The notes below the pieces were generated by a model. It worked only from the letters and a program-made list of their open reading frames with translations, was not told the origin of the DNA and ran no database searches. Position numbers and translations under genes: made by a program. A stretch of DNA of 31,268 nt from Zarea fungicola (lineage: Eukaryota; Ascomycota; Sordariomycetes; Hypocreales; Cordycipitaceae): the NCBI GenBank assembly GCA_900169235.1, contig FWCC01000188.1:1-31268 (forward strand), in the 5' to 3' direction. Positions 9,783-18,633 of this stretch are shown here, in pieces (within the stretch, counting starts at the first letter, position 1; each line of letters starts with the position of its first letter).

Positions 9783-10837
9783 CTATATAGCATCATCCTC
9801 AATTATTTCAGTTTCTTCAGCATTAAGTATCACACTCTGTGTAGTGCCCAGTAATTGCTCCTCGAGCTGCCGACGAGTGTTTTGAACGTCTATGACTTCA
9901 ACAGACCTTGAATTAGGGTTAGGTTGAACTTTTTTGCGTCTTCTAGGCTCTAATAGCCTGATTCAAGCTTCAGAAAGCTGATTCTGAGCCTGTAAAACAG
10001 ATAAAGCGACGGCTTGTTGTCCAAATCGCTTAATTATCTTTCGCTGTGCCTTTCGGCTCATTTGGACGTCATCTTCTGGTGTACAATAGTCCTGAAAAAG
10101 CCGTTTCAATTCGCCTTTGGTTACCGAGTTCCCGGGTGTAGACGCGCTTGACAGGGCCAAAAACAGCCATGTCAAGAGGCTGGAGGACGTGGGAGCTGTG
10201 GGAAGATAAAAAAACAATAAAAATATTGTGTAGGTACCTAGCAGTTGATAAGGAATTTGTCTGTACAATGACTTCCGTGGCCATCAACAAGCAGGAGACG
10301 GTGCTGGCCAGGCCCTGGGTCAGCATCAGGGATAAAAACCGTCTCAAGCCACTCAATAGGGATTTCGTCGTTTGTCCAGCCTCGATTCGTTGCTGCGAAC
10401 TTCCAGCCGTCAATTGGGTCTAATTCCTTCAAAAATACTGTTCTTGTACAGAATTTCCCCTAAAAATGACCAGTGGCCGAAGCTTCGAGCCTGTTGCTTG
10501 AGATACACTCGATAATTGTGGNNNNNNNNNNNNNNNNNNNNNNNNNNNNNNNNNNNNNNNNNNNNNNNNNNNNNNNNNNNNNNNNNNNNNNNNNNNNNNN
10601 NNNNNNNNNNNNNNNNNNNNNNNNNNNNNNNNNNNNNNNNNNNNNNNNNNNNNNNNNNNNNNNNNNNNNNNNNNNNNNNNNNNNNNNNNNNNNNNNNNNN
10701 NNNNNNNNNNNNNNNNNNNNNNNNNNNNNNNNNNNNNNNNNNNTTGACCGAGGAACTCCCCAGCGCGCCGCCGCCTTCCGGCAGCTCATGCCACCTAAAA
10801 CGTCTTGAATCGCCTTTTGAAAGATTTGGGGATAGCG
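9783..10837 (-). pseudogene. Fot1/Pogo transposase, multiply broken
   Basis: On the minus strand, from high to low coordinates: a psq/HTH piece (KAIQDVLGGMSCRKAAARWG) preceded by a stop at 10838-10840; the assembly gap; a catalytic piece with GWTNDEIPIEWL and LLLVDGHGSH (second Asp); a frameshift with a stop near 10233; then HVLQPLDMAVFGPVKR (third Asp of a DDD triad); an apparent internal deletion and frame change near 10140; then a basic C-terminal region interrupted by TGA at 9963-9965 and ending at TAG 9783-9785. The first catalytic Asp would fall in the gap. The order of motifs is that of the DDE_1/CENP-B transposase family. It cannot make a whole enzyme. Confidence 0.88.
10522..10743. 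other. Assembly gap of 222 N
   Basis: Run of N inside the transposon, between the HTH and catalytic pieces of the transposase. Its true length is unknown, so the element size is uncertain. Confidence 1.
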
Positions 10838-10946
10838 TCAGCCATAATAAACACGTAAATAAAAAATTTGATGCAAAATAATTATTCTGGCGCGAGAAAA
10901 CGCGGTTGCAATGAGGTGGTTGGGGTGCAGAAGTGGCGAAAATTAC

Positions 10947-10989
10947 CTGACCAGGTAGGGGGTATGGCCGGGTAGGGGGCGTTTGACGT
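10947..10989 (-). repeat. Right terminal inverted repeat of the Fot1/Pogo-like element
   Basis: Reads CTGACCAGG at its inner end and TTTGACGT at the outer end, followed by the TA of the target site. Partner of 9662-9704. Confidence 0.92.
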
Positions 10990-11607
10990 TAATATCTTGG
11001 ATCCAAAAAGCGACAAGTTGGTGTCAGGCTGCCGACTTAGGTAATACAGGCAGGAAATAAGTGCAAAAAGCACTTTCTTGGCTTGCTTCTATGGATGGAA
11101 TTCTCCACATCGGATGACAGTACGTAAACTGGCTACTGGACTCTGTCTCGGGCGGTTATGGAAAGTCCTTAGAAGCCAGATTTGGCTGCACGGCCGCAAT
11201 CACCCCGAGGTCGCTAAATAGGTACATCAGCAACACCCTTTTTTCAGTTTGCTTGTATTTAAAGTGGCTACATGTCCTGATAACACGACGCGTTGTACAC
11301 GCTTGGCTCAACACCGAGTCCAAGACCAACGACGCGTAACTTTCGTGAGAGTGACGGCGGATGCTCGCTTCTTCTGACTGGTTACCAAGACGTGCCCAAT
11401 AACTCTGGGTAGGTTCATTGTGCTGACAAACAATCTATCATTTACAGCGACTGACGTAGGAAAGCAGATCTGGAAAATAGCAGATCTAAAATCGAGATCT
11501 GTCCATGGGAAAGCATAGTTTGACGGATAAAGATATTCTTGTTACTATCATATGCCCATGCGTGTAATGGCAGGCTTCATATCCCTCTCAAGGACCAAAA
11601 AGTCTAA
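10990..11607. other. Intergenic, transposon to MFS gene 3' end
   Basis: No gene seen. It holds two ACGCGT hexamers (near 11289 and 11333) and a cluster of three AGATCT palindromes at 11466-11500, about 108-142 bases beyond the MFS stop codon. Confidence 0.5.
11466..11500. repeat. Three AGATCT palindromes in 35 bp
   Basis: AGATCT at 11466-11471, 11482-11487 and 11495-11500. Probably in the MFS 3' UTR or just beyond. Function unknown; may be chance. Confidence 0.5.
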
Positions 11608-13332
11608 CTATTGCGTGAATGCTTGCGTACTAAGCTCGTCAGACTCAATCGACCTTTCGTCAGCGAGAAATGTCAATAAAAGCCCGAAGCAGCTTAATCC
11701 GGTCAGAACAAGGAAAACAACCCGAAACGACAGCTGATACACATTCTGAATCATGCCAATAGCAGCAACAGGGACATGTAGCTCGCGCAGCCGCGGTATA
11801 GAACCCAAAGCCTGGCTTTCGTTCCGAAACAAGCCGGTGTCTGGTAGTATACCTTGGAGTGAAGTAATTGCGCTGCTGAAATGATTGCTAAATGCGGAAT
11901 CAGAGATTGCAAGCCCAACGGAGGCACCAAAGAGCCGAAAGGAGACTAAAATGCCCACGGCAGGGCTATGGTCATCGGGCTTTGTGCTGGCTTGTATCGT
12001 GATGGGGAGGACTGTGAACAAGGAGCCAAGCCCGATCGCAGTAATCGCCTGGAACGCAACCGTTTGCGCAAGAGTCGTATGAGTGCCTAATAATGTAAGG
12101 AGGCCGAGACCGAGGCTAAGCAGGGCCCATGAGAGCCGAACTTCCCAAATATACCGACGAGTCCATTCAACACCGATGGCAGCGATGCCGGTAAACGCCA
12201 TCAATACAGCATAGAAAGGGAGAAGCGATACTGACGACTGGATAGGTGTTTCCAAGTTCACAGACTGGAAAAACAAGGGGAGGTGAAAAGTGAGCGTATA
12301 AAATATCATACCATGCACAAAGCTCAGAGCGAGCGCTGCAGCTGCATTGCGGTTGCGGAAGAAACGATGTGGGAAAATGGGCTGAGATGCCTTCGATTCA
12401 TACCAGCCAAACACTCCAAGAACAGAAACTCCAATGAAAAACGGGACAAGGGTTTTCCAAGACCGGCCTGGGTACAAGGTTCCTGCCCAGCTCAGCGGCA
12501 GCGTCAGGGAAATGGAGCCTACCATGAAGAGGGCCAAGCCGCACCAGTCGAATCCAATGAGCTGCTGCTTGAGCGTGCCCTCAAGCGGCTGCAAAGTGAG
12601 ACAGAAAATAGACAACGGAAGGCAAATGGCCACCAGAGGCAGGTGTATCCAACCAATCCAACGCCATGAAACAAACTCAGTCAGCAGAGCACCAACCACA
12701 GGCCCAAGGATGCTTCCGAGTGCAAACGGAATGGAGATAAGGCCGATATAGAAGGCCCGTTCTCGCAAGGTGGTGATATCTGCCACAAGTATTTCATTCA
12801 GAACATCAAGACCACCACATCCAGTGCCTTGCAAAGCCCGGGCGAAAATGACTATCGGAAGAGACTGCGCCGTCGCGAATATGATAGCGCCCGTCGTGAA
12901 GAGGAAAAACGCAAAGTACAGGGGCAACTTACGCCCCAAGACCTCCGAGAGTCCTGTATACACGGGCAAAGTAACAGTAACAGACAGCAGAAACGAAGAG
13001 TTGGCCCAGAAAGCCTGCAGCGACGTCCCGTTGAATTCCTTGGTTATAGTCTGAAGCTCTGCATTAGTCGGAGACAGAAACACTTCACCGAGTACAACAC
13101 AGATATGGTCACTCACAGGTATAACAATCGCTAAGGCTGTGGCATCAACGGAGACAATTAATACCATCAAAAGTATCGAGAAAAAGGCAAGGTGAAACTT
13201 GAGCGGCTTCTTCAGCTTTTCTTGGAAGCTAAAGCTGCGTTTGGAGGCATCACAGCTAGATTGCTGAGAGGCGTCCGGCGCATGGTTTTCCAGTGTGGCT
13301 GTGCTAGCAACCGTATTGCAGTTTACCTCCAT
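11608..13332 (-). CDS. MFS transporter, DHA14 drug/toxin exporter type
   Basis: Proton-coupled exporter in the plasma membrane. The unspliced frame gives 574 residues, but it contains a 66-nt intron (13116 down to 13051; GTGAGT donor, CTAAT branch, CTTCAG acceptor) with no stop and length divisible by three. Removing it joins ALAIVIP to TITKEFNGT, restoring the first transmembrane helix-to-loop sequence usual for this family; mature length 552. Exons: 13332-13117 and 13050-11608. Motif A is seen as GLSEVLGRKLP, and motif C as GSILGPVVGALL, which marks antiporter-type exporters. About 14 hydrophobic segments, hydrophilic ends, and a long outer loop before the last segment. It is divergent from the asparagine-synthetase-like gene, which suggests a substrate linked to that enzyme's product. 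The TATA-like TAATAAAT near 13413 lies about 80 bases upstream. Confidence 0.92.
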   Translation of the reverse strand: MEVNCNTVASTATLENHAPDASQQSSCDASKRSFSFQEKLKKPLKFHLAFFSILLMVLIVSVDATALAIVIPVSDHICVVLGEVFLSPTNAELQTITKEFNGTSLQAFWANSSFLLSVTVTLPVYTGLSEVLGRKLPLYFAFFLFTTGAIIFATAQSLPIVIFARALQGTGCGGLDVLNEILVADITTLRERAFYIGLISIPFALGSILGPVVGALLTEFVSWRWIGWIHLPLVAICLPLSIFCLTLQPLEGTLKQQLIGFDWCGLALFMVGSISLTLPLSWAGTLYPGRSWKTLVPFFIGVSVLGVFGWYESKASQPIFPHRFFRNRNAAAALALSFVHGMIFYTLTFHLPLFFQSVNLETPIQSSVSLLPFYAVLMAFTGIAAIGVEWTRRYIWEVRLSWALLSLGLGLLTLLGTHTTLAQTVAFQAITAIGLGSLFTVLPITIQASTKPDDHSPAVGILVSFRLFGASVGLAISDSAFSNHFSSAITSLQGILPDTGLFRNESQALGSIPRLRELHVPVAAIGMIQNVYQLSFRVVFLVLTGLSCFGLLLTFLADERSIESDELSTQAFTQ

Positions 13333-13788
13333 GGTCCGACGCGCTGTGGCTTAGGTGTGGCGGCTTCGAAGTATGACCGACAGCCTAATGAGGTTGTACA
13401 AGAACAAACGCAAAGGATTTATTACCACGCGATCGTCAAGTGCGCACTAGGTACCGCATAGTAACTAGGAGTATATAAAATTAGGTATTATTAGTAATAC
13501 CCGTGTAGATACTGCATGTTTGTTTCGATTGCTCGTGAAGCCGACCATTTGCGCCATTTCCGGCCTCCTGGGCGTGTGATCCAGGCTCTTGCTGTCAATA
13601 ACATCCATACTTGGCTGCAATGAAAACACCGGTACACAGGCATAGGGAGAAACTACCGCACAGGTACAGTATATTAATGTATAATGCTTAAACACATTTT
13701 GCTGGGCTCCATTATACCACTGTCTTATCAATCGGAATACTCCGCACACTTCGCATCAATAAATAGTACACAAAGACATTTTAGAGCA
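13333..13788. promoter_or_regulatory. Shared divergent promoter of MFS and asparagine-synthetase-like genes
   Basis: 456 bp between two outward-facing starts. It contains TATATAAAA near 13472-13480 and a perfect inverted repeat GTATTA-TTAG-TAATAC at 13485-13500, close to the middle. The layout allows joint control. No known regulator site is identified. Confidence 0.6.
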
Positions 13789-16083
13789 ATGTGTGGTTTC
13801 GTTGCGGTATGTACCTGCGCCAGGATTGCTGAAGCCCAGAACAGCCGACGCGGGGTTGTCACAGCTGCGAGGACTAGCGATGGCAACAACGAGGCCCACA
13901 CCCCCCTTCTGCAACGTTCAGAGCTGGAGAAACAGCTTACAGAGTCTCTTGAACTAATCCAACACCGGGGCCCTGACGGCTCGAACGTGTGGGTGAGCGC
14001 TGATGCGTCTGTTGGTCTCGGGCATTGCCGTCTCGCCATCAACGACACATCCCCACTAGGATCACAGCCGATACATAGCAAAGATGGACAGATTCATGCT
14101 GTTGTTATCGGAGAGATTTACGAGTATGAAGAGCTTCGTACACACTGCGAAGGTCACGGATACGAATTTCTCTCCCGCAGCGACAGCGAACTTATTGTGG
14201 CTCTCTACAGCGTCCATGGGGCGCCTGGGCTGTTCCCCCTTCTCCGTGGGGAGTTTTCTTTCGTCATTGTGGACGATAGAGGCAATGCAAGGAAGGTGAT
14301 TGCTGCGAGGGACAGATTTGGCATCAAACCGCTGTTCTGGACAAGTCAGGGGAACAGACTTTTCTTCGCAGCGGAGGCGAAAGCATTTCTCGGCTTGGGA
14401 TGGGCTCCTGAGTGGGACGTGGAGAGCATTGCTACGTCCGGATGGCTCGCCGACGACAGGACTATGTTTCGGGATGTAAAAAAGCTCGCACCGGGACACT
14501 GGATGCAAATCACGCCCGAGTCAGCCTTGTCCGAACTGCACAGCCAGAAATACTGGGATCAGCAGTATCCCAGCATTTTGGACGAGAACAAAGCCGAGAA
14601 GTATGACGAGGGTTCCATCATCGACATGGTTGAGAAAGTACGCCGAGAACTCGTAGATGCCGTGCGCGTCCGCCTTCGGGCTGATGTACCAATGGGGCTC
14701 TACTTGTCCGGGGGGATTGACTCCTCCGCAGTCGCCGGAATCGTAGCACACATTTTGAGCAGGGAGAATATGAAGTTTGGCAGCCACGGCAGGGATACTA
14801 ACGACAACCCACCAAAGATGAACTGTTTCACGGTGCGCTATACTGACGGCACGTACGATGAGTCTGGTGAGTCCCCACACTCATACATGCACGAGATTAG
14901 AGGCTACCATCACCATACTAATCGCACTGCAGAAATTGCAACAAGAACAGTGGAGTGGCTGAGCGAGAAGTACGGGATACAGGTTGAGTGTCACAAGCTT
15001 GATATGGATGAGCAGAAGCTTGCCGACAATTTTGAGGATTCGGTTTATCACACTGAGCATCATATTTATGATTTGAACAGCACGGCAAAATCTACACTGT
15101 CTAGCCTGCCGAGAAAGCTTGGAATCAAGTCCATTCTCTCCGGGGAGGGCTCCGACGAGCATTTTGCTGGGTACTCTTACTTCACGGCGGATTATTTGGG
15201 AGACGCCGATCGCAGTATGGCCGATTCCGGCCTGGTCAACGACAATGTGCGGCTGGCTCTGCAGGCGCGCGTCATCTCCGAAATGAAGGACATCGTGAAA
15301 CCCCAAGGTCTGGAGATGTGTTGCGACTCGCAGAACATCGACACGGATCTAAAACGCGGCATGACACTTCCTGCAGTGCTCTCCTGGTTCCCGCGAGGAA
15401 GAATTTTTGCGGACTGGGTACTTGCTGATCAGCGAAGTAAGCCAGGCTCAGCACTGGAGGTTTTCTTTGCTGCCAACAACAACATGAAGAAGTGGCATTC
15501 GCTCCACAAGTCCTTGTATATATGGTCAAAGACATTGCTGCCCAATACCATCCTGACTGGCCTCGGTGATCGCTCCGAAATGAGGAACAGCATCGAGGGA
15601 CGACCCCCATTTCTCGATCATCGCCTGGCTGAGCTTGTCAACTCATTACCGCCAAGCGTCAAGATGAGATACTCGCCGTATCAGGACCAGGGGCTTTCCG
15701 AGGGCAACCTGGGGGACTATTGGTGGAAGGGGTCTGGCTCTGCTCTACAGTCTGTGACAGAGAAATGGATCTTGCGAGAAGCTGTGCGGCCATTTATCTC
15801 GGAGGAGATGTACCGACGCAGAAAGCTTATGTTTTTTGCACCAATTCGCTGGGCCAGGAATGGCCCGCTGCATTTGATGTTCCAAAGACTCTTAACGAAA
15901 GAGTCCGTGGAAGAGTTGGGCTTTGTGCACTGGCCCTTTATTCGGGACGCGCTGGAGCGTGGTTTCGGCGAGGCAGCTGACGGAACCTGCTTCAGGGCTG
16001 TCATTTATGCTGCGAGTTGGGTGACGCTTTCTACTCGATTCAAGGGAATACGGCATCAACCGCAGATACAGACTGGTGCGTGA
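13789..16083 (+). CDS. Asparagine-synthetase-like, glutamine-hydrolysing amidotransferase family
   Basis: AsnB family: an N-terminal class II glutaminase feeds ammonia to an ATP-dependent synthetase domain. I place the start at MCGF, since Cys2 must become N-terminal; an in-frame Met 35 codons upstream would bury it. The glutaminase half has LIQHRGPDG, the Arg of GHCRLAI and the SDSE Asp, but the oxyanion-hole Asn of NGEIY is Ile107. The synthetase half has SGGIDSS (307-313), ILSGEGSDEHFAGY and EGRPPFLDHRL. An intron of 66 nt, stop-free and divisible by three (14867-14932; GTGAGT, branch TACTAATC, GCAG), splits DES and EIATRTVEWL; spliced length 742 against 764. Longer than housekeeping Asn synthetases (about 570), as in secondary-metabolism homologues. 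Divergent from the MFS exporter. The substrate is unknown and need not be aspartate. Confidence 0.9.
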   Translation: MCGFVAVCTCARIAEAQNSRRGVVTAARTSDGNNEAHTPLLQRSELEKQLTESLELIQHRGPDGSNVWVSADASVGLGHCRLAINDTSPLGSQPIHSKDGQIHAVVIGEIYEYEELRTHCEGHGYEFLSRSDSELIVALYSVHGAPGLFPLLRGEFSFVIVDDRGNARKVIAARDRFGIKPLFWTSQGNRLFFAAEAKAFLGLGWAPEWDVESIATSGWLADDRTMFRDVKKLAPGHWMQITPESALSELHSQKYWDQQYPSILDENKAEKYDEGSIIDMVEKVRRELVDAVRVRLRADVPMGLYLSGGIDSSAVAGIVAHILSRENMKFGSHGRDTNDNPPKMNCFTVRYTDGTYDESGESPHSYMHEIRGYHHHTNRTAEIATRTVEWLSEKYGIQVECHKLDMDEQKLADNFEDSVYHTEHHIYDLNSTAKSTLSSLPRKLGIKSILSGEGSDEHFAGYSYFTADYLGDADRSMADSGLVNDNVRLALQARVISEMKDIVKPQGLEMCCDSQNIDTDLKRGMTLPAVLSWFPRGRIFADWVLADQRSKPGSALEVFFAANNNMKKWHSLHKSLYIWSKTLLPNTILTGLGDRSEMRNSIEGRPPFLDHRLAELVNSLPPSVKMRYSPYQDQGLSEGNLGDYWWKGSGSALQSVTEKWILREAVRPFISEEMYRRRKLMFFAPIRWARNGPLHLMFQRLLTKESVEELGFVHWPFIRDALERGFGEAADGTCFRAVIYAASWVTLSTRFKGIRHQPQIQTGA

Positions 16084-16759
16084 ACAGTATTTTACCGATG
16101 GAGGAGTGGCGTGCTGGATTTTGTCTGTCACGCCAAAACCCGCTCTTCTAGGTGCTAAACGGACAATCTCCATAAGGGGATACTCATCGCCGAAGCCCGT
16201 CTCTTGCGCCGCATGGGTTCTGTTTGCGCCAACATGGTCATAGAAGGCCATAAATGGCAGTTTTCTGTGACGGGCAGTCCAAGGCTGGATTATGAAGAAG
16301 CAGATTCTGCCTGTCCTAATGGAGATGAGAGAAGCGGGACATCAGTTTATCTAGATAATGTTCCCGGTGTCTCTGCCTGTACCCGAATGAAGTGGAATTG
16401 CCGGGGCACTATTATCTCTTCTTGCGTGTCACACACCATGTTTCGTTGCTTATTAAGACCAGTTATAGAACTATTTTTATTGCTAGCCACTTTTGGCATT
16501 TTCGTAGAGGTCGCTGTCTCTAAGTATAAGAATGGACAGTCTCTTTAATAGTTCCATTATTTGTATTGAATCGATCCAATCGTTCCTTTAAGCATACGAA
16601 ACGGAGGTATTTATTTATACAATAACGATGCTTTGTCCATGAACCACTCGTTGGCCCCGTCCCTGCCTCCGGTCCCTCTAAGCTCCTATCGGGACGTTCG
16701 ACACCTTCGTCTGGTGCGAAAACAAGAGCTGCTTTCCCTCTCCTTCAGCCGTCGACAAA
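16084..16759. other. Intergenic, synthetase-like gene to arrestin-like gene
   Basis: Holds a 3' UTR and the promoter of the arrestin-like gene. A 114-codon open frame (16204-16548) has no recognisable feature apart from a hydrophobic stretch near its end, and I do not call it. Pyrimidine-rich sequence precedes the ATG at 16760. Confidence 0.5.
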
Positions 16760-17989
16760 ATGCGGCGCTCTATGGTGGAAAGGTATAGCTTCGGATTCAT
16801 GGCATCCTGTAGCCGCGGTACGGCTGGACTTAGGAAATTAGTCTTGCCACAGCGGGCTCTTACACACATCAGCTGTGTGGTGGAAAGTCCACCCATTACG
16901 TTTCACGGGATGGATGAGGACACAACCAGAGCAATGCTAGCGGGATGGCTACAACTGCATGTTGAGGAGCGCCCTGTTGTGGTGACTAGCTTCAAGGCTA
17001 CCCTCACTCTTCACATCAAGAATAAGAAACCACGACAGACTGGCTGTTTGGACTGCATACACAAAACAACAGAGCTACAATCTTGGACATTTGTAGGTGC
17101 TCCAACCGAGCTGCCGACAGGGATGCACCGCTTTCCCTTCTCCGAACTCCTAGAGAGTAGCCTACCCGTATCAACTGAAACACCACTAGTGTCGACCTCT
17201 TACCTCTTCAAAGCTGTGGCTACCATTGCGACGAATCGCGATTCTACTTCGTGCCGTTCTGTTAAATTTGAGCGAACGATTGTGGTCCAGAGATCCATTC
17301 CGGAGCTCGTCTATTTGCCGCGCTTTGTGCTATGTTTTGATACAGGCATCAAAATCAGGGCTCATCATGACCCAATCCTCTATCCCACTGGTACAAAACG
17401 TGTGAGACTAGAATTCAGCGGCCTCGTATCGCGCAATGATTTGGGCACGGCATTGGGTCAATGGAAAATAAGAATGATCATGTGGAAGTTGGACGAGAAA
17501 ATCACTACCGTCTTCGCTGGCTGCGATAAACACGCTAATTTGACAGAATATCAAGGGCCTACAGTGCACACGTATAACAGGACGTTGGGTTACAAGTGTC
17601 TATCCGATGGCTGGAAGGCCGACTACAACAACACAGACGGAAGCGCAGAGCTTGCAGTGGAATACGGCGTGATCCAAAAACAACATCCGTCGCGGCGGGC
17701 TAGCTACGCCTGTGACTCGAACCCAGGTGGCCACGTCCATATCAGACACTCGCTATGTATTTCCATTACCATGTCGAGACAACCAGTCTCACAGGCTAAG
17801 GGACCTGTCGTCGTTCGAAGCGGCCCCACCTGTATGTTGACCATGACATTGCCTGTCATGTTGTCTGAACTAGGAGATTCCGCGCTAAGCTGGGAAAGCG
17901 AAGCCCTTCCCGTGTATCAGGACCAGTCTCAAAGCCCCCCAGATTATCAGCGGCCTATTGATTACGTAAATGTCGAGAGGGTAGACTGA
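16760..17989 (+). CDS. Arrestin-related trafficking adaptor (ART-like)
   Basis: ART proteins bring Rsp5-type ubiquitin ligases to plasma-membrane transporters and trigger their endocytosis. The frame is 409 residues, with a favourable start context (ACAAAATGC). The N half matches an arrestin N domain (HISCVVESPPITFHG, then AMLAGWLQLHV). The C half has the Arrestin_C pattern: a strand with KIRMIMWKLDE, a GWKADYNNTDG turn, then VHIRHSLCISI. The tail carries PPDY, a PPxY ligand for Rsp5 WW domains, preceded by LPVY at about 15 residues. This tail placement is usual for ARTs, though the protein is shorter than many. No intron is evident. Whether it acts on the neighbouring MFS or ABC transporter is not shown. 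Confidence 0.85.
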   Translation: MRRSMVERYSFGFMASCSRGTAGLRKLVLPQRALTHISCVVESPPITFHGMDEDTTRAMLAGWLQLHVEERPVVVTSFKATLTLHIKNKKPRQTGCLDCIHKTTELQSWTFVGAPTELPTGMHRFPFSELLESSLPVSTETPLVSTSYLFKAVATIATNRDSTSCRSVKFERTIVVQRSIPELVYLPRFVLCFDTGIKIRAHHDPILYPTGTKRVRLEFSGLVSRNDLGTALGQWKIRMIMWKLDEKITTVFAGCDKHANLTEYQGPTVHTYNRTLGYKCLSDGWKADYNNTDGSAELAVEYGVIQKQHPSRRASYACDSNPGGHVHIRHSLCISITMSRQPVSQAKGPVVVRSGPTCMLTMTLPVMLSELGDSALSWESEALPVYQDQSQSPPDYQRPIDYVNVERVD

Positions 17990-18633
17990 AGACCGAGTGA
18001 TGACAGTGAAGGGTGTGGATGTTGGTAGATGGAGATAGTTTATCGGCCCAGGCCATCTCAAACAATTCAATTCGGTGGAGCAGCACATCACAGCACAAAT
18101 TATGTAGGAGCATTTGAGAGCACCTCTCTGGCGTTGCCATAACGGTACATACCCTATAAGTAGCCACAGCTTTGGAAATATAACCACAGACTTCCACTGT
18201 TGCATAATATGCCATCTCGCGAAGGATAAAAAGAAAAAACGACTTGTGCCAAAGAGAGAAAACTCAAGAACTGGTTTAGGCAATGCACCAGTTCCAAAGA
18301 ATGTATGTTCGTGATTGCGCTTCTAAAAAAACAAATTTAACAAGGATGTCAAGTAATCTCCATCATTTATAGAGGCTTGGTACAATGGAATCGGCGCATA
18401 GCATCTTACACATGATCATCTCTCCAACTGGTTAGTCAGTGGAGGCCGGTGCATGCTAAGAAGGCTCGACACCTTTTGTGCGGCGAAGTGCGCCGGGGGC
18501 GGTCGCGGGAGGCAGCCGTCCTGGTATCAAGCATGCGCGGGCAGGGCTTAATGCGGGTTGCACCGGGCCGAAACAGCGGGCGACGCGCAAACGGGAATTG
18601 AAATGACGCAGCCCAATAACACCACGTCTGTCG
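17990..18633. other. Intergenic, convergent 3' ends of arrestin-like gene and X1
   Basis: No gene recognised. Overlapping minus-strand frames at 18456-18791 are in other frames than X1 and look like shadows. The stretch 18450-18600 is more GC-rich than its surroundings. The left border of the duplicated accessory region lies inside X1, not here. Confidence 0.5.

Larger units (their letters stand above)
9662..10989 (-). mobile_element. Fot1/Pogo-like DNA transposon remnant (Tc1/mariner superfamily)
   Basis: Bounded by 43-bp terminal inverted repeats and flanked on both sides by TA (9660-9661 and 10990-10991), the target duplication of Tc1/mariner elements. The inside encodes, on the minus strand, pieces of a transposase with CENP-B-like N-terminal HTH and a DDE core. 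As assembled the element is about 1.33 kb including 222 N, shorter than typical full Fot1 elements (near 2 kb), and the transposase is broken, so it is not autonomous. The right repeat directly adjoins the 3' side of the MFS gene neighbourhood. Confidence 0.9.

Noticed and set aside
13807..13864. A GTATGT...CACAG intron near the start of the synthetase-like gene
   Set aside because: Length 58 would shift the frame away from the glutaminase sequence that follows, so it cannot be used.
16204..16548. 114-codon plus-strand frame between synthetase-like and arrestin-like genes
   Set aside because: No recognisable features, and it lies where UTR and promoter are expected; a lone hydrophobic stretch is not enough.
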